DNA of 64,000 bases from Dreissena polymorpha (GCF_020536995.1 NC_068359.1:78280493-78344492), one strand, 5' to 3'. Counted from the first letter of the stretch, positions 49,999 through 62,164 are shown. Program-made: numbers and translations. The notes: a model not told the origin generated them from the sequence alone.

Positions 49999-52110
49999 GT
50001 AATTGTTTTAACGTTATATATGGATGTTAACGCCTGGAGTGTTGTATAAATAAATGTTTAAAAAAAAACAAGATAAATTGAAAGAAGTGTTGATAAAACG
50101 TGTGTTACCAGCTGATTAAAAAGTTGTGTCCCTTTGTAATGGCTGCTCGTGAAAATTGCGCTTTCGAACATTTACTACTGCTACCACTACCGCTAATACT
50201 ACGACTATCAATACTACTATAACTACTACAACTCTTACTAATACTAATACTACCACAGCTTCAGCGGAGTTTATAATTACTACTTCAAGCATTTAAATGC
50301 CCCATTTGTGCTGGTACTTCATTCTATGCGGATCGGTTATTTTACTGGCAGCCAAGTCAGTAATGTGCATTAAATCAAAGACCAGTTGTATTTTGTTTTT
50401 AACAAATGAAAAGTACAAATGCATTCGCTAGTACGCAATGTGCAATTTAGTTAGATAGTTTACCTTAAAATTTACAAAATGCAAAAAGGTAGCTCTTGAC
50501 GAGGCCGACCATATACTTTCAGTTTCGATAGAACCATTTAGTATTGTGTACTCGTTCACGAGAGAGCTATTAATAGCACAAACAAGTCTACGTTCAGTTC
50601 GTGTGGTTGATTAAAGTCGGAAATACAAGTCGTTGAATTAGATGTATTATGGTTTTCTTTAAGTATGAATTTAACATAAGATTGAACATTTATTTTCTGA
50701 ACTTTATGTTATTAATCAGTTATCTTGAAAATATTTAGAAGAACGTGTGTTTTCTCTCCGACGATTTTCAGAAAACTGAACCAACTCGGGATTTTTCAAT
50801 TTCTATTTTTAGCTCACGTTAACAAAATATTGTTCGTGTTGCAGATCGTTTTTTTAGATGGTCGCTTAGCGACCGTCTAAGGTGGTTAGTAAAAAAATCA
50901 GGTCGATACGACTTAGCTACTAGGAGCCCAATACCCGCTTACTACGCGTATCCGCGCGAGAAAGAGTTGTATAATTTATGCAAGAGGTTTGAGTTCCCCA
51001 ATTATATTCATTCACAACTGGAAACATGACATTAATATCGTGTTAAATGCAATAGTTTCGAACGGTGCTTTTATAGAAAAGAATCAATAAACAATGATCG
51101 TATTGTACGTGTCGCGGAGGAGATTGGTTATGAATGAATAAAATAGTCCACTTTCTGCAGCGTCTTCATGACGGAGTATTTTTGCTTAGTCCATTCATAA
51201 TATGAGGCTATTGATAGATGTGCCTGTCGATAAACAAAGGAAAGTCCACGGGCGATAACAACGCAATAGGTTACGCTCTCACATACACCTCAATGACGTA
51301 GTACAGGTCGTTAATTGAGGCTATTAATAGATTCGGGAAAAAGTTAACGCTTATTTATACTCTCAATCTGTAAAACGTTGAACATAAGTTCAACAATAAC
51401 TTCAGCGATACGATAGACAAACCAAAAAATGTTTCATAATCGCTAAACCCGAATATAACAAACAATTTATAATAATAACACGAATGACCTGTTTCGTAAC
51501 CTCGTTTATGCTACTACAGCGGGTATTTCTGGAAAACGTTCTTTGGTTCTCAACAGATAGCGGCGATCTTTTGTATTTACGGGTGCTAGCAACGCAATAG
51601 TAGAAGGTTAGTAGAAGGTTTAGCTTGTTATATTCACAGTTCTCAATACATAGACAGTTGGATATGAGTTCATCAATTACTACAGGCATACTATAGGTAA
51701 CCTCGAAAATGCTTTATAATCGCTAAAACCGAAAACAACTAAATATATTTTATAAAATATATTTATAACAATAAATATCTTTTAAAAATGTAGTCGGCGT
51801 ATACGCTGACTTTGAAATTAAGTTTGCAATTTACTTTTCTAAATAAATCAATACAATTAAACACAAGTTAAACTATTGTGTTGTGTTTTTAACTTGTAAG
51901 TTGCATATTCACCGCATGAAATGTGTGTCAGCATTGTCAAACGACACATTAGTGTGAGTAGATAAACAATTTACTACGGGAAAGCACTTCATGTGTCCTC
52001 ATATGCCTTGTTATGAGTATCTTTCTTCACTATCGAAATATATCGTATGTTGATATTTGATTTAAACGCAGTTTTCTTTCGACACATTTAAATCACACGT
52101 CAATAGCGCC
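49999..52110. other. Intergenic with minor repeats
   Basis: Holds a degenerate ACT patch (50175-50262) and a small perfect hairpin 'TAGATGGTCGCTTAGCGACC' and its closing half (about 50856-50880). No gene supported. Confidence 0.4.
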
Positions 52111-52310
52111 GTCATGCGAAAATGGGTCTTATGATTTTTGGCAATCGTTTGTTAAACCCAACACGTGCTTTTGCGAAGTCAGGCCATAGGCGAAGCTGTT
52201 CGCTATAAAATCACTCAATATGTTATGTTTCTCCTTACAAGAAGGCGAGATAGCTGAGTGGGCTATTTATATGATGGGCGCATATGGAATAAGACCCATT
52301 TTCGCATGAC
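52111..52310. mobile_element. MITE family B, 200 bp with 22-bp perfect TIRs
   Basis: The left end 'GTCATGCGAAAATGGGTCTT' (plus AT) is the exact reverse complement of the right end, which finishes 'AAGACCCATTTTCGCATGAC'. The interior is non-coding. A diverged second copy lies at 54329-54487. Confidence 0.8.
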
Positions 52311-54328
52311 GAGGGTCATTACAAATCTCATTGCCAATTAAAAATGCCACATTTAAGAACAATCCGTTTTGATACAAAATTAAATTCAAAATAGCAAACT
52401 TGTTAATAATGGCAGCCTATCCACACATTAAGGAATGATTTCCAGACGTGCTGACCAAGTACGGCAAACATTGTGGTATGATAATTAAACGATTTTCTCT
52501 TATCGTGACACTATACTATTTCGCTAATGATTGTTTTCTTATCTTGGAGGGGAAAGTGAAATTCTGCGAGATGGATTGTAACGCGTAATTGTAACAGGGC
52601 CACAATTTTTGTCGTTTGAGCATACAGAGAGTAGTCCGGAATTTATTACACTGACAAGTGCTACATCATTTGAATTGAGCACATACGCAGTGATGTAGCA
52701 AAACTTAAGAGATTTTATCTCGAATCAGCTTATTTAATATTCGAAAATATTTTTGCGTGTCTGTTGGCATTATGTAAGATGAAAACTGAGTAAAACAGCT
52801 ATGCCTAAAAGTGCATTAGTGCTCTATACCGATGTTTATGTCGGCGTTGTTGACAATATGTGAACTGCTCGGGTAGCATAAACAGCAATGTTTATATACT
52901 TTTATTCCTCCATATACAAGATACGAAGATTATTGTATATTTTGAATGTGTATATGGTGTCAAAAATTAAAAGTTTTGTACACGGAACTATCATTATAAA
53001 GTTATATTATTGGTGAGATAGTTATTTGATATTAGAAAAAAATATTCCTTTAATATGATGGTGACTGCAAATTTTCTTTATATTAAGTTCTAATTACCAT
53101 TTTCATCATACTTTCTATGCTTGCAGAACGTCCAAAAAGCATGTTGTTTTTATTTTGTCTAAGTTATTTCCTTGAAATAATAAGGATGATAAAAAGTGCA
53201 CACAAAACTCGACCCGTGCGCTATGACACACACTTTATAAAGTTGAATGGCGTGTGTTCATTTCAAACTTGCGATTGATTTTGAAAAATAAATTGCGTGT
53301 TAAATTATGCAATAGCGAACATCTTCAGTGCCTTCAGCGCTTTGATTACCAGTCTTATCTGAGTCGGAATACTTTGCAAAACGTAAATGGTTTATTCATT
53401 TTGAAGTAAGTTTTATCATACACAGTCGATATATCGTTCAAGTAAGTTTTATCATACACAGTCGCTATATCCAAATATTATAAATTGTTTCTGTTTTGCA
53501 GTTGTAAAAAAACAGATGCAGACACGTAAATGGCAGATTCAAACAACTGATAATTTGTTTGAAAGAGCATGAGAGTGTGCGTATACACTTCAATTCTCGA
53601 AAATGAACAAAATAGGTCTATAAAACCTTCCAAGGCCTTACACTACTAGTAAGGCTTTGGTTGACTATATAGAGCTATTATCGGGAACTTATTGTCCAGG
53701 ACCAGCGAAAATAACCCCATATGAAAACGTAACAACATATTTGTTTCTCATTTCTAAGAATAGGCCCTTAACATTTGTATTGTCATTGCATAATATTAAG
53801 TAAGCAATAACATACATTTCGTGCAGTAGGACTAACGAACATACAGACAAACCGACAGACGGACAAAGTCAAACAGACTAACAATCGATACGCAAAATAC
53901 AACATAGACGGACAGAAAGTCGGAAGGACGAACGTACGTTATGAGGGATAACCACATATCAAGATAGACAGACATTCGAACGGACGGAAGGACATCATGT
54001 CAGACAAAAAGACAACAAAACAAATACTGTTAGCGGGACAGACGAACGGGCATAAAGAAGGTAAAAACGGCCACACAAACAGTCAACATACCAAAAGACA
54101 GACTCAGTCATGTGTTGCCATGGCAACAAGTAAAAAGGGACTGCTATTATTATCAGTTTTATGATTTTTAGGCCACATACCTGATTGCGAATCGATAGAT
54201 ATGGATAATTCCAAGGATACAGTCATCGTGATTGGGTGCGGAAAACTGAACGGCCTTCAGTTCATAGGGTTGTTTAAGGGAGTTGTGCGGGAACACAAAC
54301 TTCGTTACATAATTATACATATAAAATG
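52311..54328. other. Intergenic with a short tandem duplication
   Basis: 'AAGTAAGTTTTATCATACAC' with 'AGTCG.TATATC' is present twice in tandem (53404-53470, 38-bp period). A purine-rich GGACGGAC/GACAGAC-type stretch lies at about 53850-54060. No gene supported. Confidence 0.4.
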
Positions 54329-54487
54329 AACCGCGGCATGCGAAAATGGGTCTATAGCCATATACGGCCTGGTAAGCTTAAGAACAGCCAGCGCATAAAC
54401 GCGGTCTGGTCTTGAGTAACAGGTTAGCTCCTGACCAGACTGTGCGGATGCATATGGCATAAGACCCATTTTGGCATGGCGGGGTTC
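54329..54487. mobile_element. MITE family B, second copy
   Basis: The ends 'GGCATGCGAAAATGGGTCTA' and 'TAAGACCCATTTTGGCATGG' form imperfect inverted repeats that extend outwards to 'GAACC' and 'GGTTC'. The interior differs from the copy at 52.1 kb. Confidence 0.75.
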
Positions 54488-54629
54488 AAGTGTGAAAGTT
54501 GAGTTTGAATGTACATGGGTTTTATTTTACGAACCTAAGTGATAATTGAGCTTCACAAATCTGTTTATATTATGTAATATATATTATTTAGGGAAGAAGA
54601 TGTATAAGCATGCATGCATTATAAATATT

Positions 54630-54870
54630 AGCCGCGTTCTGGGAAAACTGTGCTTAATACATATGCGTAAAATGTCTTCGCAAATAAGGCTAATTAGGGA
54701 TGACACTTTCCGCTTGTATTGATTTTTGTTTTAAGCAAGTCTATTTTATTTGAAAATCCAGTCAGAGCGGTAGGTGTCATCTCTGATAAGCCTTTGTGAA
54801 CTGCTTGTGCAAAGCTGGGACGACAATTTACGAATGTGCATTAAGTTCCGTTTTCCCAAAGCGCGGCTCA
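54630..54870. mobile_element. Palindromic MITE family A copy
   Basis: A diverged full copy with ends 'AGCCGCGTTCTGGGAAAAC' and 'TTTTCCCAAAGCGCGGCT', and inner 'TGTCATCTCTGATAAGCCT'. Confidence 0.75.
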
Positions 54871-55518
54871 TTTAATTTTCAATGCACAAACCACGTGTCA
54901 GGTTGCAGACGACGGCAACACACTGGCCCGGATAAACCTACAGCGTTCAAAGGGAATCGTGACCTATCAGAACTCCGAGCTTGCTTAAAAAGCCATTGAA
55001 ACCTTGAACGGTATTTTTCAGAAATGAAGTTCGATTGTTCGTTGTGTATCAGGAAATTAATAATTAATTATAGCATTATGATGCATAGTTACTTTTGCTT
55101 CAGAGCGTACGTTGTTTATTTACCGCTAAAACGATTGTGCTAAAAATTATTTGATTTTTAGATTATATATATAAGAAATGCATTATTAGTATGTTTTGGA
55201 ACTATTTTCCCATACTCAACTAAAAATCGGGACTACTTTCTGCGATGTGCATATTGTAAACAAGGTATTTTCAAAGACAAATCAATATCGATCAGGAATC
55301 AAAGCATCGTATTGCATCATTTTCAGCAAATTAAGGTTCCTTACCAACGCATTTTTGTTACGCAGTTCAGGTCCATTAATAAATAGCATACTATATATTA
55401 TAGTGTTTCATGTAATTGTTGATTCATTTTGCATGTCTATTTATTTTAATTTGAACAGTTTAATCGTCGCATAATTTGTAACAATATTCTATTATACCAA
55501 TTTCTTTTGCATTGATGT
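54871..55518. other. Upstream region of the Gln/Gly-rich gene
   Basis: AT-rich. The first exon(s) and promoter of the next gene may lie here but were not identified. Confidence 0.3.
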
Positions 55519-55524
55519 TTGTTC

Positions 55525-56763
55525 TACATTGTACAACAACAACATCAGAAACAACAGCAGCAACACGAACAATCATGTTATGGTCAGAGTATGCACGCAT
55601 ACGGACAAAATTATGTTAAAGGAAAACTTGTGGAGGGCGAAAACATCGAAGTCGTTTCGGCCGAGCAATACTTCCGTGATAAGACCCATCGAAATGGTAA
55701 GGTATAAAGATGTGTTTTCATGTAATAGCATATTTAATCACTACCATAAGAGGAGACAATATATTTATTCTCACGTGAAAATATACACCATCTGCGCAGA
55801 GATGTAACATATTTCAAGCATGGCCCTTACTTAAACACATTACTCTCGATATTTGTTTGCTTTAAATTGAACGATTAAGAAGCCTTTTTACAAAATGTAT
55901 TAATTATTTTTATGTTTCGGAAATCAAAACGCCATGGCGTCCAACAAATGACGTCATTTGAATGATACGTTGAAAAAAAAATGTAGAAAGTATGGTCAGG
56001 AAAAATATGGATAAAGATGTACATGCCGAAAGTACATGTTAAATAAAAACAATATTTGATAATTCAAGTTGTTTTAAAGAAGCATATTAACGACGGTTAC
56101 TGTGGTAACCTGTTCCGCACAGGCTAATCAGAGGCGCCACTTTCAGGCATTGTCGTTTAAGGGGAGTCTCTTCAAAGCGAGATTCCAGGCGGAACGTTTA
56201 GAAGCAACTCCCCATAAACGAAATATTCAATAAAAGCGGACAGCGTTGTCCCTGATTAGCCTGTGAGGAATCCACAGGCTAATCTTGGATGATATTTTCG
56301 GCACCATTATTAAGCCCCGTTTTTCTAAAGCGATGCTCATATTTTAATAAAATGTGTCTGTTTTATTTCATGTCACTGCACAGGCGGAAATACCGCATGG
56401 CGGATGTGGGAACACTCCACCACTAGTCGAGGAGGAAAAGGGGGTAAAGGAGGATCGGGCTTCTTTAGTTTCTCTGGGGGCCAAGACGGTCAGCCCTGTG
56501 AGCCTGGGCCAAAAGGGCTGGGAGGGGAGGGGGGAAATGTCGGGGCTCGATTTTTCGGAGGGCTTTTTGGAGGGGTGGTCAAGGGGGGAAGGGAGGGGAT
56601 CAGACCAGAGGAGGGGGTAACACCGAGCAAAGCGATAATGGTGCGGGAAAAGGAGGGGCCGGCATGTTCGGCTTGTTCCAGGGGCAGGACGGTCAGCCGG
56701 GCGAGCCGTGCCCTAATGGGAGGGGTGGTGAAGGAGGGAAAGGAGGTGGTTCCCGGTAAAAAG
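55525..56763 (+). CDS. Gln-rich then Gly-rich protein, two exons, unknown function
   Basis: Exon 1 (about 55525-55696) encodes a Gln-rich stretch ('QQQHQKQQQQHEQ'), then 'CYGQSMHAYGQNYV' and 'LVEGENIEVVSAEQYF', ending 'HRN G' at a GTAAGG donor. Exon 2 starts at 56384 after 'CACTGCACAG' and joins in phase ('GGNTAWRMWEHST'). It becomes Gly-rich, with two diverged copies of one module: 'SGGQDGQPCEPGPKG' (about 56476-56523) and 'QGQDGQPGEPCPNGRGGEGG' (about 56679-56738). The two copies lie 203 bp apart, not a multiple of three, and read in different frames. An indel in the G-rich run around 56520-56580 is likely, real or from sequencing. The second module ends 'GGGSR' at a TAA near 56757-56759. 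Composition suggests a structural or secreted matrix protein, but this is only inference. A diverged exon-1 relative lies at 62787-62945. Confidence 0.5.
56105..56340. mobile_element. Palindromic MITE family A copy in the intron of the Gln/Gly-rich gene
   Basis: 'CCGCACAGGCTAATCAGAGG' on the left and 'GTCCCTGATTAGCCTGTGAG' on the right are family hallmarks, and the right end is 'AAGCGATGCTCA'. The left end is truncated. It lies just before the acceptor of exon 2 (56384). Confidence 0.75.
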
Positions 56764-57918
56764 TAAACGACAGGTTTAATCTTGTCTGTACAGTCAAAAT
56801 TATAAGACGAAAAAGCTGGTGTTTTTGAAGTTCAACAATAATTTAAAAATCGGAGTATAATATCACTACTAAATGATACAAATCAAAGCTTTAATCGCAA
56901 ATAGGATTTTTTTTTCAAAAGGGAAATAAGTTGTTCGTGTTTAGCACTAACAACATAATTTAATTTGTATATTGTTCAAACATTATGTACTTTTACTTTC
57001 GTTTTTCACGCCATACGCATCGCACCGGTGTTATTTCAATGTTAATGATCTTTGCGTCTTGTTTATGAGAGTTTAATATGCACTTTAAGCGTTGTTACGT
57101 ATATTATAATTTGCTGATTGTTGGTTGTTTCACTTTTGTATGTCGTTATTTTGTTCTCATTGTTGTATACATGTAGTTGTATTATCGTCATGTTGAAATG
57201 AAAAAAAGACATGACAATATACTTGTACGTGAATCGTGAGTTATTCTTCAATGGCGCTGTTGGTCTAGTAGTGAATACATGCATATACCACTTGCTAGTA
57301 AAACATATTAAAATGTACACAAATAATATGAAATCGAAAATAAGTAATATATGCCGCAACCATGCCTTACTATAGGTATTTCAATTAACGGCATTTGATA
57401 GAACGCTACCAATAAACCGCACCATGTCATAAGACCCGGTATTCAACCTTAAGCTCATTTAAAAACATTTGCAATTGTATCTAATTAACTACCGGTATGC
57501 ACAATCAATCTTGCATACACATTCCGCGGAATACTTGTACCTATATATGTATCTGTACATGCACATAACTATTTTTTAGTAAATGTGACTTAAAGGCACT
57601 TGTTCACTTTCTTTTCAAACACATTATAAATGTATTACAGATTCGTTATACAGTTATTGCATTCTGTTCAAACTAGCAAAATAACACTCAGGCATAGGAC
57701 TCATAATTAAAAATATTAGTTTTTTTTAATTATTATTCATCGAAATCGAACTATTATTAAGCGTTTTAAATCTGAAGGTTTTCGTCCAAAAACGTGTGTT
57801 TCCTACATAGCGTTAAAACTGCCATCAACAGCTAAAAGCTGTGTGGCCATAGTGGTAACGTGTAAGCTTTTGGTTCGAGTTTTTTTGTTGATTTTTTTGT
57901 CTGATGACATTAATTTGT
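56764..57918. other. 3' flank and intergenic, nothing recognised
   Basis: AT-rich. A weak tRNA-like string (GTGGCCATAGTGGTAACGTG ... GGTTCGAG) at 57842-57880 lacks stems. Confidence 0.35.
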
Positions 57919-58170
57919 TGAGCCTCGTTCTGTGGAAAACGTTTCTTCATGCATGTGCGTTAAGTTTCGTCCCAGGTTAGCCTGTGCAATCAGCACAAGC
58001 TTATCACGAAAGACACTTTCTGCCTAGAAAGGATTTTTGTTGAGAAGAGACTTCAACGATACATTCCATTAAAGTGTTGTCCCCAATTAGCCTGAGTGGA
58101 TACACAGGCTAATCTGGGACGACACTTTTCGTACACTTATTAAGGCCTGTTTTCGCAGAGCGCTTAGCAT
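57919..58170. mobile_element. Palindromic MITE family A copy
   Basis: Left 'CCCAGGTTAGCCTGTGCAAT' and right 'CCCCAATTAGCCTGAGTGGA', with 'GGCTAATCTGGGACGACACT' closing the right arm and outer ends 'TGAGCCTCGTTCTGTGG' and 'CGCAGAGCGCT'. Confidence 0.8.
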
Positions 58171-58952
58171 TTGTCCGTATTCAAAATGGCTGACTTATAT
58201 TCATCGTGTCAAACAAATGGAGCGTTAAATTACAGAATTGTTTGTGTGTCAATTACTAGCGTAGTAGTTTTGTTGTACATTATATAAACGTTTCAGCTAT
58301 ACCCCATGGAATGTCTAAAGTATACACACTCAAATTTAAATTCACAAACATGTGTTTTGTATGGACTTGAACTAAAATATCTCGCTTCATATTTGAACTG
58401 TTATTATTTCGGTACTAAATCAGATTTTGGAGTAGTTTTACGATGCCGGAAGCTTATCAAAATGGAATGTCCAAGTGTATTAAAATTTGCTTAAATGTTT
58501 ATGCACAGCTTATTATTTCATGTCTGTAAACATTACCGTGGTCTTTATCACGCATACTTATTTAATACCCTATTATCTTGTTAATTGGATCAATGGGGTC
58601 AATTAGAAAACTTCAAACGCTTGCCTGCTTACCATAAATGTTTGTGAAAGTTTTAGTAAAATGAATGCTATGTTATATAGTCTTCATATAAAGATTACTA
58701 AATAAATGAACATGGACACAATGATTTTGAAAGCATTGATCTTCAGTTAAAAAAGCGATTTTGTAAAAAAAATGTCATAGCAATTGATCAATGAATGCAA
58801 ATATTGTTTTCTTTGTTTATAATTTGTTAAGGTAAGGTCGAATGTTATTGTCTTTCGAGGAAGAAAAAACGTATTTTCTTTGTAGCCTAGCCGTGTTACT
58901 TGTATTTCAAATCGCTTAAAATGATAATCGACATTTTACCTGATCGATAAGA
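58171..58952. other. Intergenic, nothing recognised
   Basis: AT-rich spacer between two family A elements. No gene supported. Confidence 0.3.
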
Positions 58953-59186
58953 TTTGCTCTGGGAAAACGGAGTTTAATGCATGTGCGTAAAGTGTGGTAC
59001 CATATAAGCCTGTGTGGTGGACACAGACGTTTTAGGGGCGACAATGTCCGCATGAACCAGACTTTCGATATGAAGAGACTTTCTTTAAACGTAAAATACC
59101 ATAACCTCAGTACGCGTCGTCCCTGATAAGCATATCCGACACTTAAAGTGCATGCATTAAACCCCGTTTTCCCAAATCGAGCTAAT
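58953..59186. mobile_element. Palindromic MITE family A copy
   Basis: Outer ends 'TGCTCTGGGAAAACGGAG' and 'CCCCGTTTTCCCAAATCGAG'. The inner hallmarks are diverged ('ATATAAGCCTGTGTGGTGGA', 'GTCGTCCCTGATAAGCATAT'). Confidence 0.7.
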
Positions 59187-59334
59187 AGAGATGTGTATGC
59201 ATTTACAATAGCAATTTAAGATATTCAATGTAAAGGCGTTCATTCTAAATGGGCAACGTATTTGCGTTTAAGAATTAACTAGTTCTATTTATGTACGCAG
59301 GTATAAACACAGATGAGCTAGCTGTATTGTAAAA

Positions 59335-59596
59335 TGAGCCGTGCTCTGTGAAAAGGGGGTTTAATACATGTGCGTAAAGTGTCGTCACAGATTAGCATGT
59401 GAAGTGGCACAGGCTAATCAGAGACAACAATTTCCGCCTTAACTGTAGTATTGCTAAGAAGAGACTTTCTAGACACAAAAGGTATCATAAGAGCGGAAAG
59501 TGTCGTCCCTGATTAGCCTTTGCGGAAAGCACAGGCTAATCTGGGACGACACTTTTCGCACATGCATTAAACACACTTTTCACATAGCACGGCTCA
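59335..59596. mobile_element. Palindromic MITE family A, best complete copy (262 bp)
   Basis: Starts 'TGAGCCGTGCTCTGTGAAAA' and ends 'TTTTCACATAGCACGGCTCA'. Arms of about 90 bp include 'CATGTGCGTAAAGTGTCGTC' and 'GACGACACTTTTCGCACATG'. Each arm carries its own smaller palindrome (GATTAGCCT...AGGCTAATC), so the element has nested hairpins. It is non-coding. Confidence 0.85.
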
Positions 59597-60234
59597 AATT
59601 CAATTGTTTGCATGCGCTCGTTTTGTCATGATGACCAGGTGTTATTGTATGCTAGACGTTGAAACACTTCGTCGTAGTGCCAAGTCTTCCGTTTAGCAAA
59701 CATGAGGTGGACATTATATATCGTGTGTTATGACTCATAAAATAAAGGTTGCTACCGGTTTTGTTTCCTCAATTTTACTTTCTATTTTGCACTAAGCTAC
59801 GAGTAGTGTTCCATGTTAAACATGAAATTATGACAAACTCTGGCAATGAAGTGGGAACTTCACTCAAATTCATTGGGAATAGGTCAGACACAACGTGGTA
59901 AACGTCGGTATGAATTAGCCCACCCGGATTCTACACATCATTGCGGCTTTCATAGGCGTAAGAATTGTTTGGATTTCATTAAACAGCTTTTGTATTGGTA
60001 TGTACGATTTTATTTTATTTATCAGTTTAAATTTTAAAATTGCTTAAATCTCGATAAAAATAGCCTGATGTTTACAGCTATTATTGAAAAATAATTTTAT
60101 GAATACATATTTAATTTTCAACAACATTAAAGGCATTATTATTAAAAATTAAAGCCGTATTATACATTTATTTGCAAACAATGATTATTTTACTATATCA
60201 AACAATGCAGGATCTTGATATTGATGCTGTTTTT
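59597..60234. other. Intergenic, nothing recognised
   Basis: AT-rich, no supported gene. A possible acceptor 'CAAACAATGCAG' at about 60202-60210 precedes the Gly-rich ORF. Confidence 0.3.
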
Positions 60235-60253
60235 GCCTTTCATATATATTATC

Positions 60254-60448
60254 ATGAGTGGAGGTGGTTGTGGCGGCGGCGGTGGTGGTAACGGCGGCGG
60301 CGGTGGTGGAGGCGGTAGTGGCGGCGGCTGGAGCCGCGGTAAAGGAGGTTTCCAAATTCAGGCAGAAGACATCGAATTTTCAGTTACCCATAACATTGTT
60401 CCGGGGGCGGATGAAGACAACAATGATGAAGGATTCGGTGTTTCGTAG
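60254..60448 (+). CDS. Gly-rich small ORF, uncertain
   Basis: From an ATG at 60254 the frame reads 'MSGGGCGGGGGGNGGGG' through a GGN-codon run, then a non-repetitive acidic part 'GKGGFQIQAEDIEFSVTHN' and 'GADEDNNDEGFGVS', stopping at 60446-60448. The Gly tract comes from a GGC/GGT-rich microsatellite, so the ORF may be chance. The mixed-composition tail is more protein-like. A distant likeness to the Gln/Gly-rich gene at 55.5 kb (Gly-rich, then 'DIE'/'NIE') is too weak to claim. Confidence 0.3.
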   Translation: MSGGGCGGGGGGNGGGGGGGGSGGGWSRGKGGFQIQAEDIEFSVTHNIVPGADEDNNDEGFGVS

Positions 60449-60539
60449 GTCAATACCAGTCCAATGAATGCTGCGACGATGACCTTATCTCCGGTTTACA
60501 TCGAGTGACGTTTTAAGTGACATAGACACTGAAAAACCA

Positions 60540-60812
60540 CTTCTGATGTAAGGTATGTCGTTGATTGTTGTTCTATTTACCCCGCGATCGCTAAAGTACT
60601 TAAGGACGGGATCAAACTGGTAGGTTTAGAAAGTCAGGGTAACTCCGCTTAGTCCTTTCGCCCGACTGGAGCCACTACTACTGTGGAGAAACACGCCGAT
60701 CCAGAAATGGTTCGCAAAGACGGTCGTTGGAAGAACCCTGAAGTATTCTTTGCGCACTATGTGCATTCCAAGACCGAAGAAGATTTTACAGCACGGTTGT
60801 CGAATCATTAGA
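60540..60812 (+). mobile_element. Fossil tyrosine-recombinase fragment (DIRS/Crypton-like)
   Basis: A short plus-strand segment reads like the C-terminal part of a mobile-element tyrosine recombinase: 'AKVLKDGIKLVGLES', 'SFRPTGATTTVEKHADPE', 'VRKDGRWKNPEVFFAHYVHS' and 'KTEEDFTARLSNH'. The Arg-containing box, the 'GRWKNPEVFFAHYV' segment and the Tyr in 'HYVHS' fit YR elements of DIRS or Crypton type. Only this end of the element is seen. It is broken (at least one break) and is an isolated relic of uncertain age. The family assignment is from memory of motifs. Confidence 0.5.
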
Positions 60813-60984
60813 GCTTTAAAACTTGAAAATTGACTTTTGAAAGTTTATCGCACTGATTATAGTAAGGCTTTGTAAGGGGAAAAAACAATTGATTAACATT
60901 TATAATTTTACTACTTTGCATTTAGAGTTTAGAGGTACTGCTGTTTAAACTGTTACAAATTTACTCACTACTATGGCATTATTT

Positions 60985-61301
60985 ATATATAATTAAATTG
61001 TCATTAAATTACAAAATGAGTTTGTCTTCGTGACGTATATTTAACAAAATAGTAGTCACGTGACAAACCAGGTTGTATTAAATGTTGTGACGTCATATAT
61101 ATGTGACGTCACAACTTCGTTCTCAACGTGTATGTATGTAATTTTTTGGGAATTAGTGAATGTTATTGTTTCTATAGGTCGTATAGATATTGTTACTCGG
61201 GAATTGTGTATTTGTAATTGATATGATGTTAAGTATATGTAATTAAATTGTCATTAAATTACAATACGAGTTTGTCTTCGTGACGTATATTAAACAAAAT
61301 G
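60985..61301. repeat. Direct repeats (~55 bp) flanking a CRE-bearing palindrome
   Basis: 'AATTAAATTGTCATTAAATT', 'ACAAAATGAGTTTGTCTTCG' and 'TGACGTATATT' (about 60990-61051) recur almost unchanged at about 61240-61300, roughly 250 bp apart. The arrangement looks like a segmental duplication or terminal repeats of a small element. The interior contains the palindrome at 61084-61115. Confidence 0.7.
61084..61115. promoter_or_regulatory. Palindrome with two CRE-like TGACGTCA sites
   Basis: 'GTTGTGACGTCA', a TATATAT-type spacer, then 'TGACGTCACAAC' gives a near-perfect inverted repeat with two full consensus cAMP-response elements 11 bp apart. Whether any CREB/ATF-family protein uses them is unknown. 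No nearby promoter was identified. Confidence 0.5.
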
Positions 61302-62160
61302 CTATTTATATATTATAATATTATAAATGATCTTTATACAAAAAATGATATTGTACGTGAAATAAATGAAATAAAGTATAATACACAATACGTTTATTAT
61401 TGACAGGTGAAAATAATTAAATACACAACACGTTTATTATTGAAAGGGGAAACAACCAAAAAATTTATTTTAATCTCGAAAATAAATCGTCAGCAAACTG
61501 AATCGGGTAATTGCATCATCTATTCGATATCGGGTCATCTTATATAAAGACGAACGGTCGGATGGACATGGACAAATCCATTCATAAAAGTGCAAACATA
61601 ATATAAAACAAACTTACTTCTGCACTATTTTTCTCTCCGTCACGTCGGCACGTCGGCACGTCGGCAGAATCTCACATATATAACCGATATTTATTTTCTT
61701 ATACAGATTTTTAAGTAATACACCGACGACTCAAACTTCAATAAAACTCTACAGAGAAAATGCAATTTCAATCCGACTATTGATTTGTTTTGACTGATGG
61801 GAATTCACAATATAGAAAGGAATGCAGGAAGATCGTTCTGTCAATTTATGTGTCCGTTGTTTTTTTAATTGATCGAATACGTACAGCGAAGGATATCTTA
61901 AAACAAAACCTGTCTATGTATTATTGATTTAATACCTAGCACAGGATTATAAGCAAATCGTATAACTTGCTGTGATACATCTTTAACTTTTTGTTAACTT
62001 AGTCATAAGAAATTCCATATGTTTTGATATTTTTCCAAATGGCAATTGAAAAAAATGTCTATATCAACAAACATGTGCAATTGAGCGAAAACAATGTCAA
62101 ACTTAAAAAAAAAAAAAAAATGCAAAATTATCAACAAACCTTTAATAAATTATTTTTTAA
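61302..62160. other. Intergenic with small tandem duplications
   Basis: 'TACACAA.ACGTTTATTATTG' occurs twice (61381, 61425) and 'CACGTCGG' three times (61641-61664). No gene supported. Confidence 0.4.
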
Positions 62161-62164
62161 ATTC

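Noticed and set aside
54796-54999. 67-residue plus-strand ORF
   Set aside because: Lies across the end of a palindromic MITE; no protein features.
57842-57880. tRNA-like A and B box strings
   Set aside because: Spacing is too short and no stems pair.
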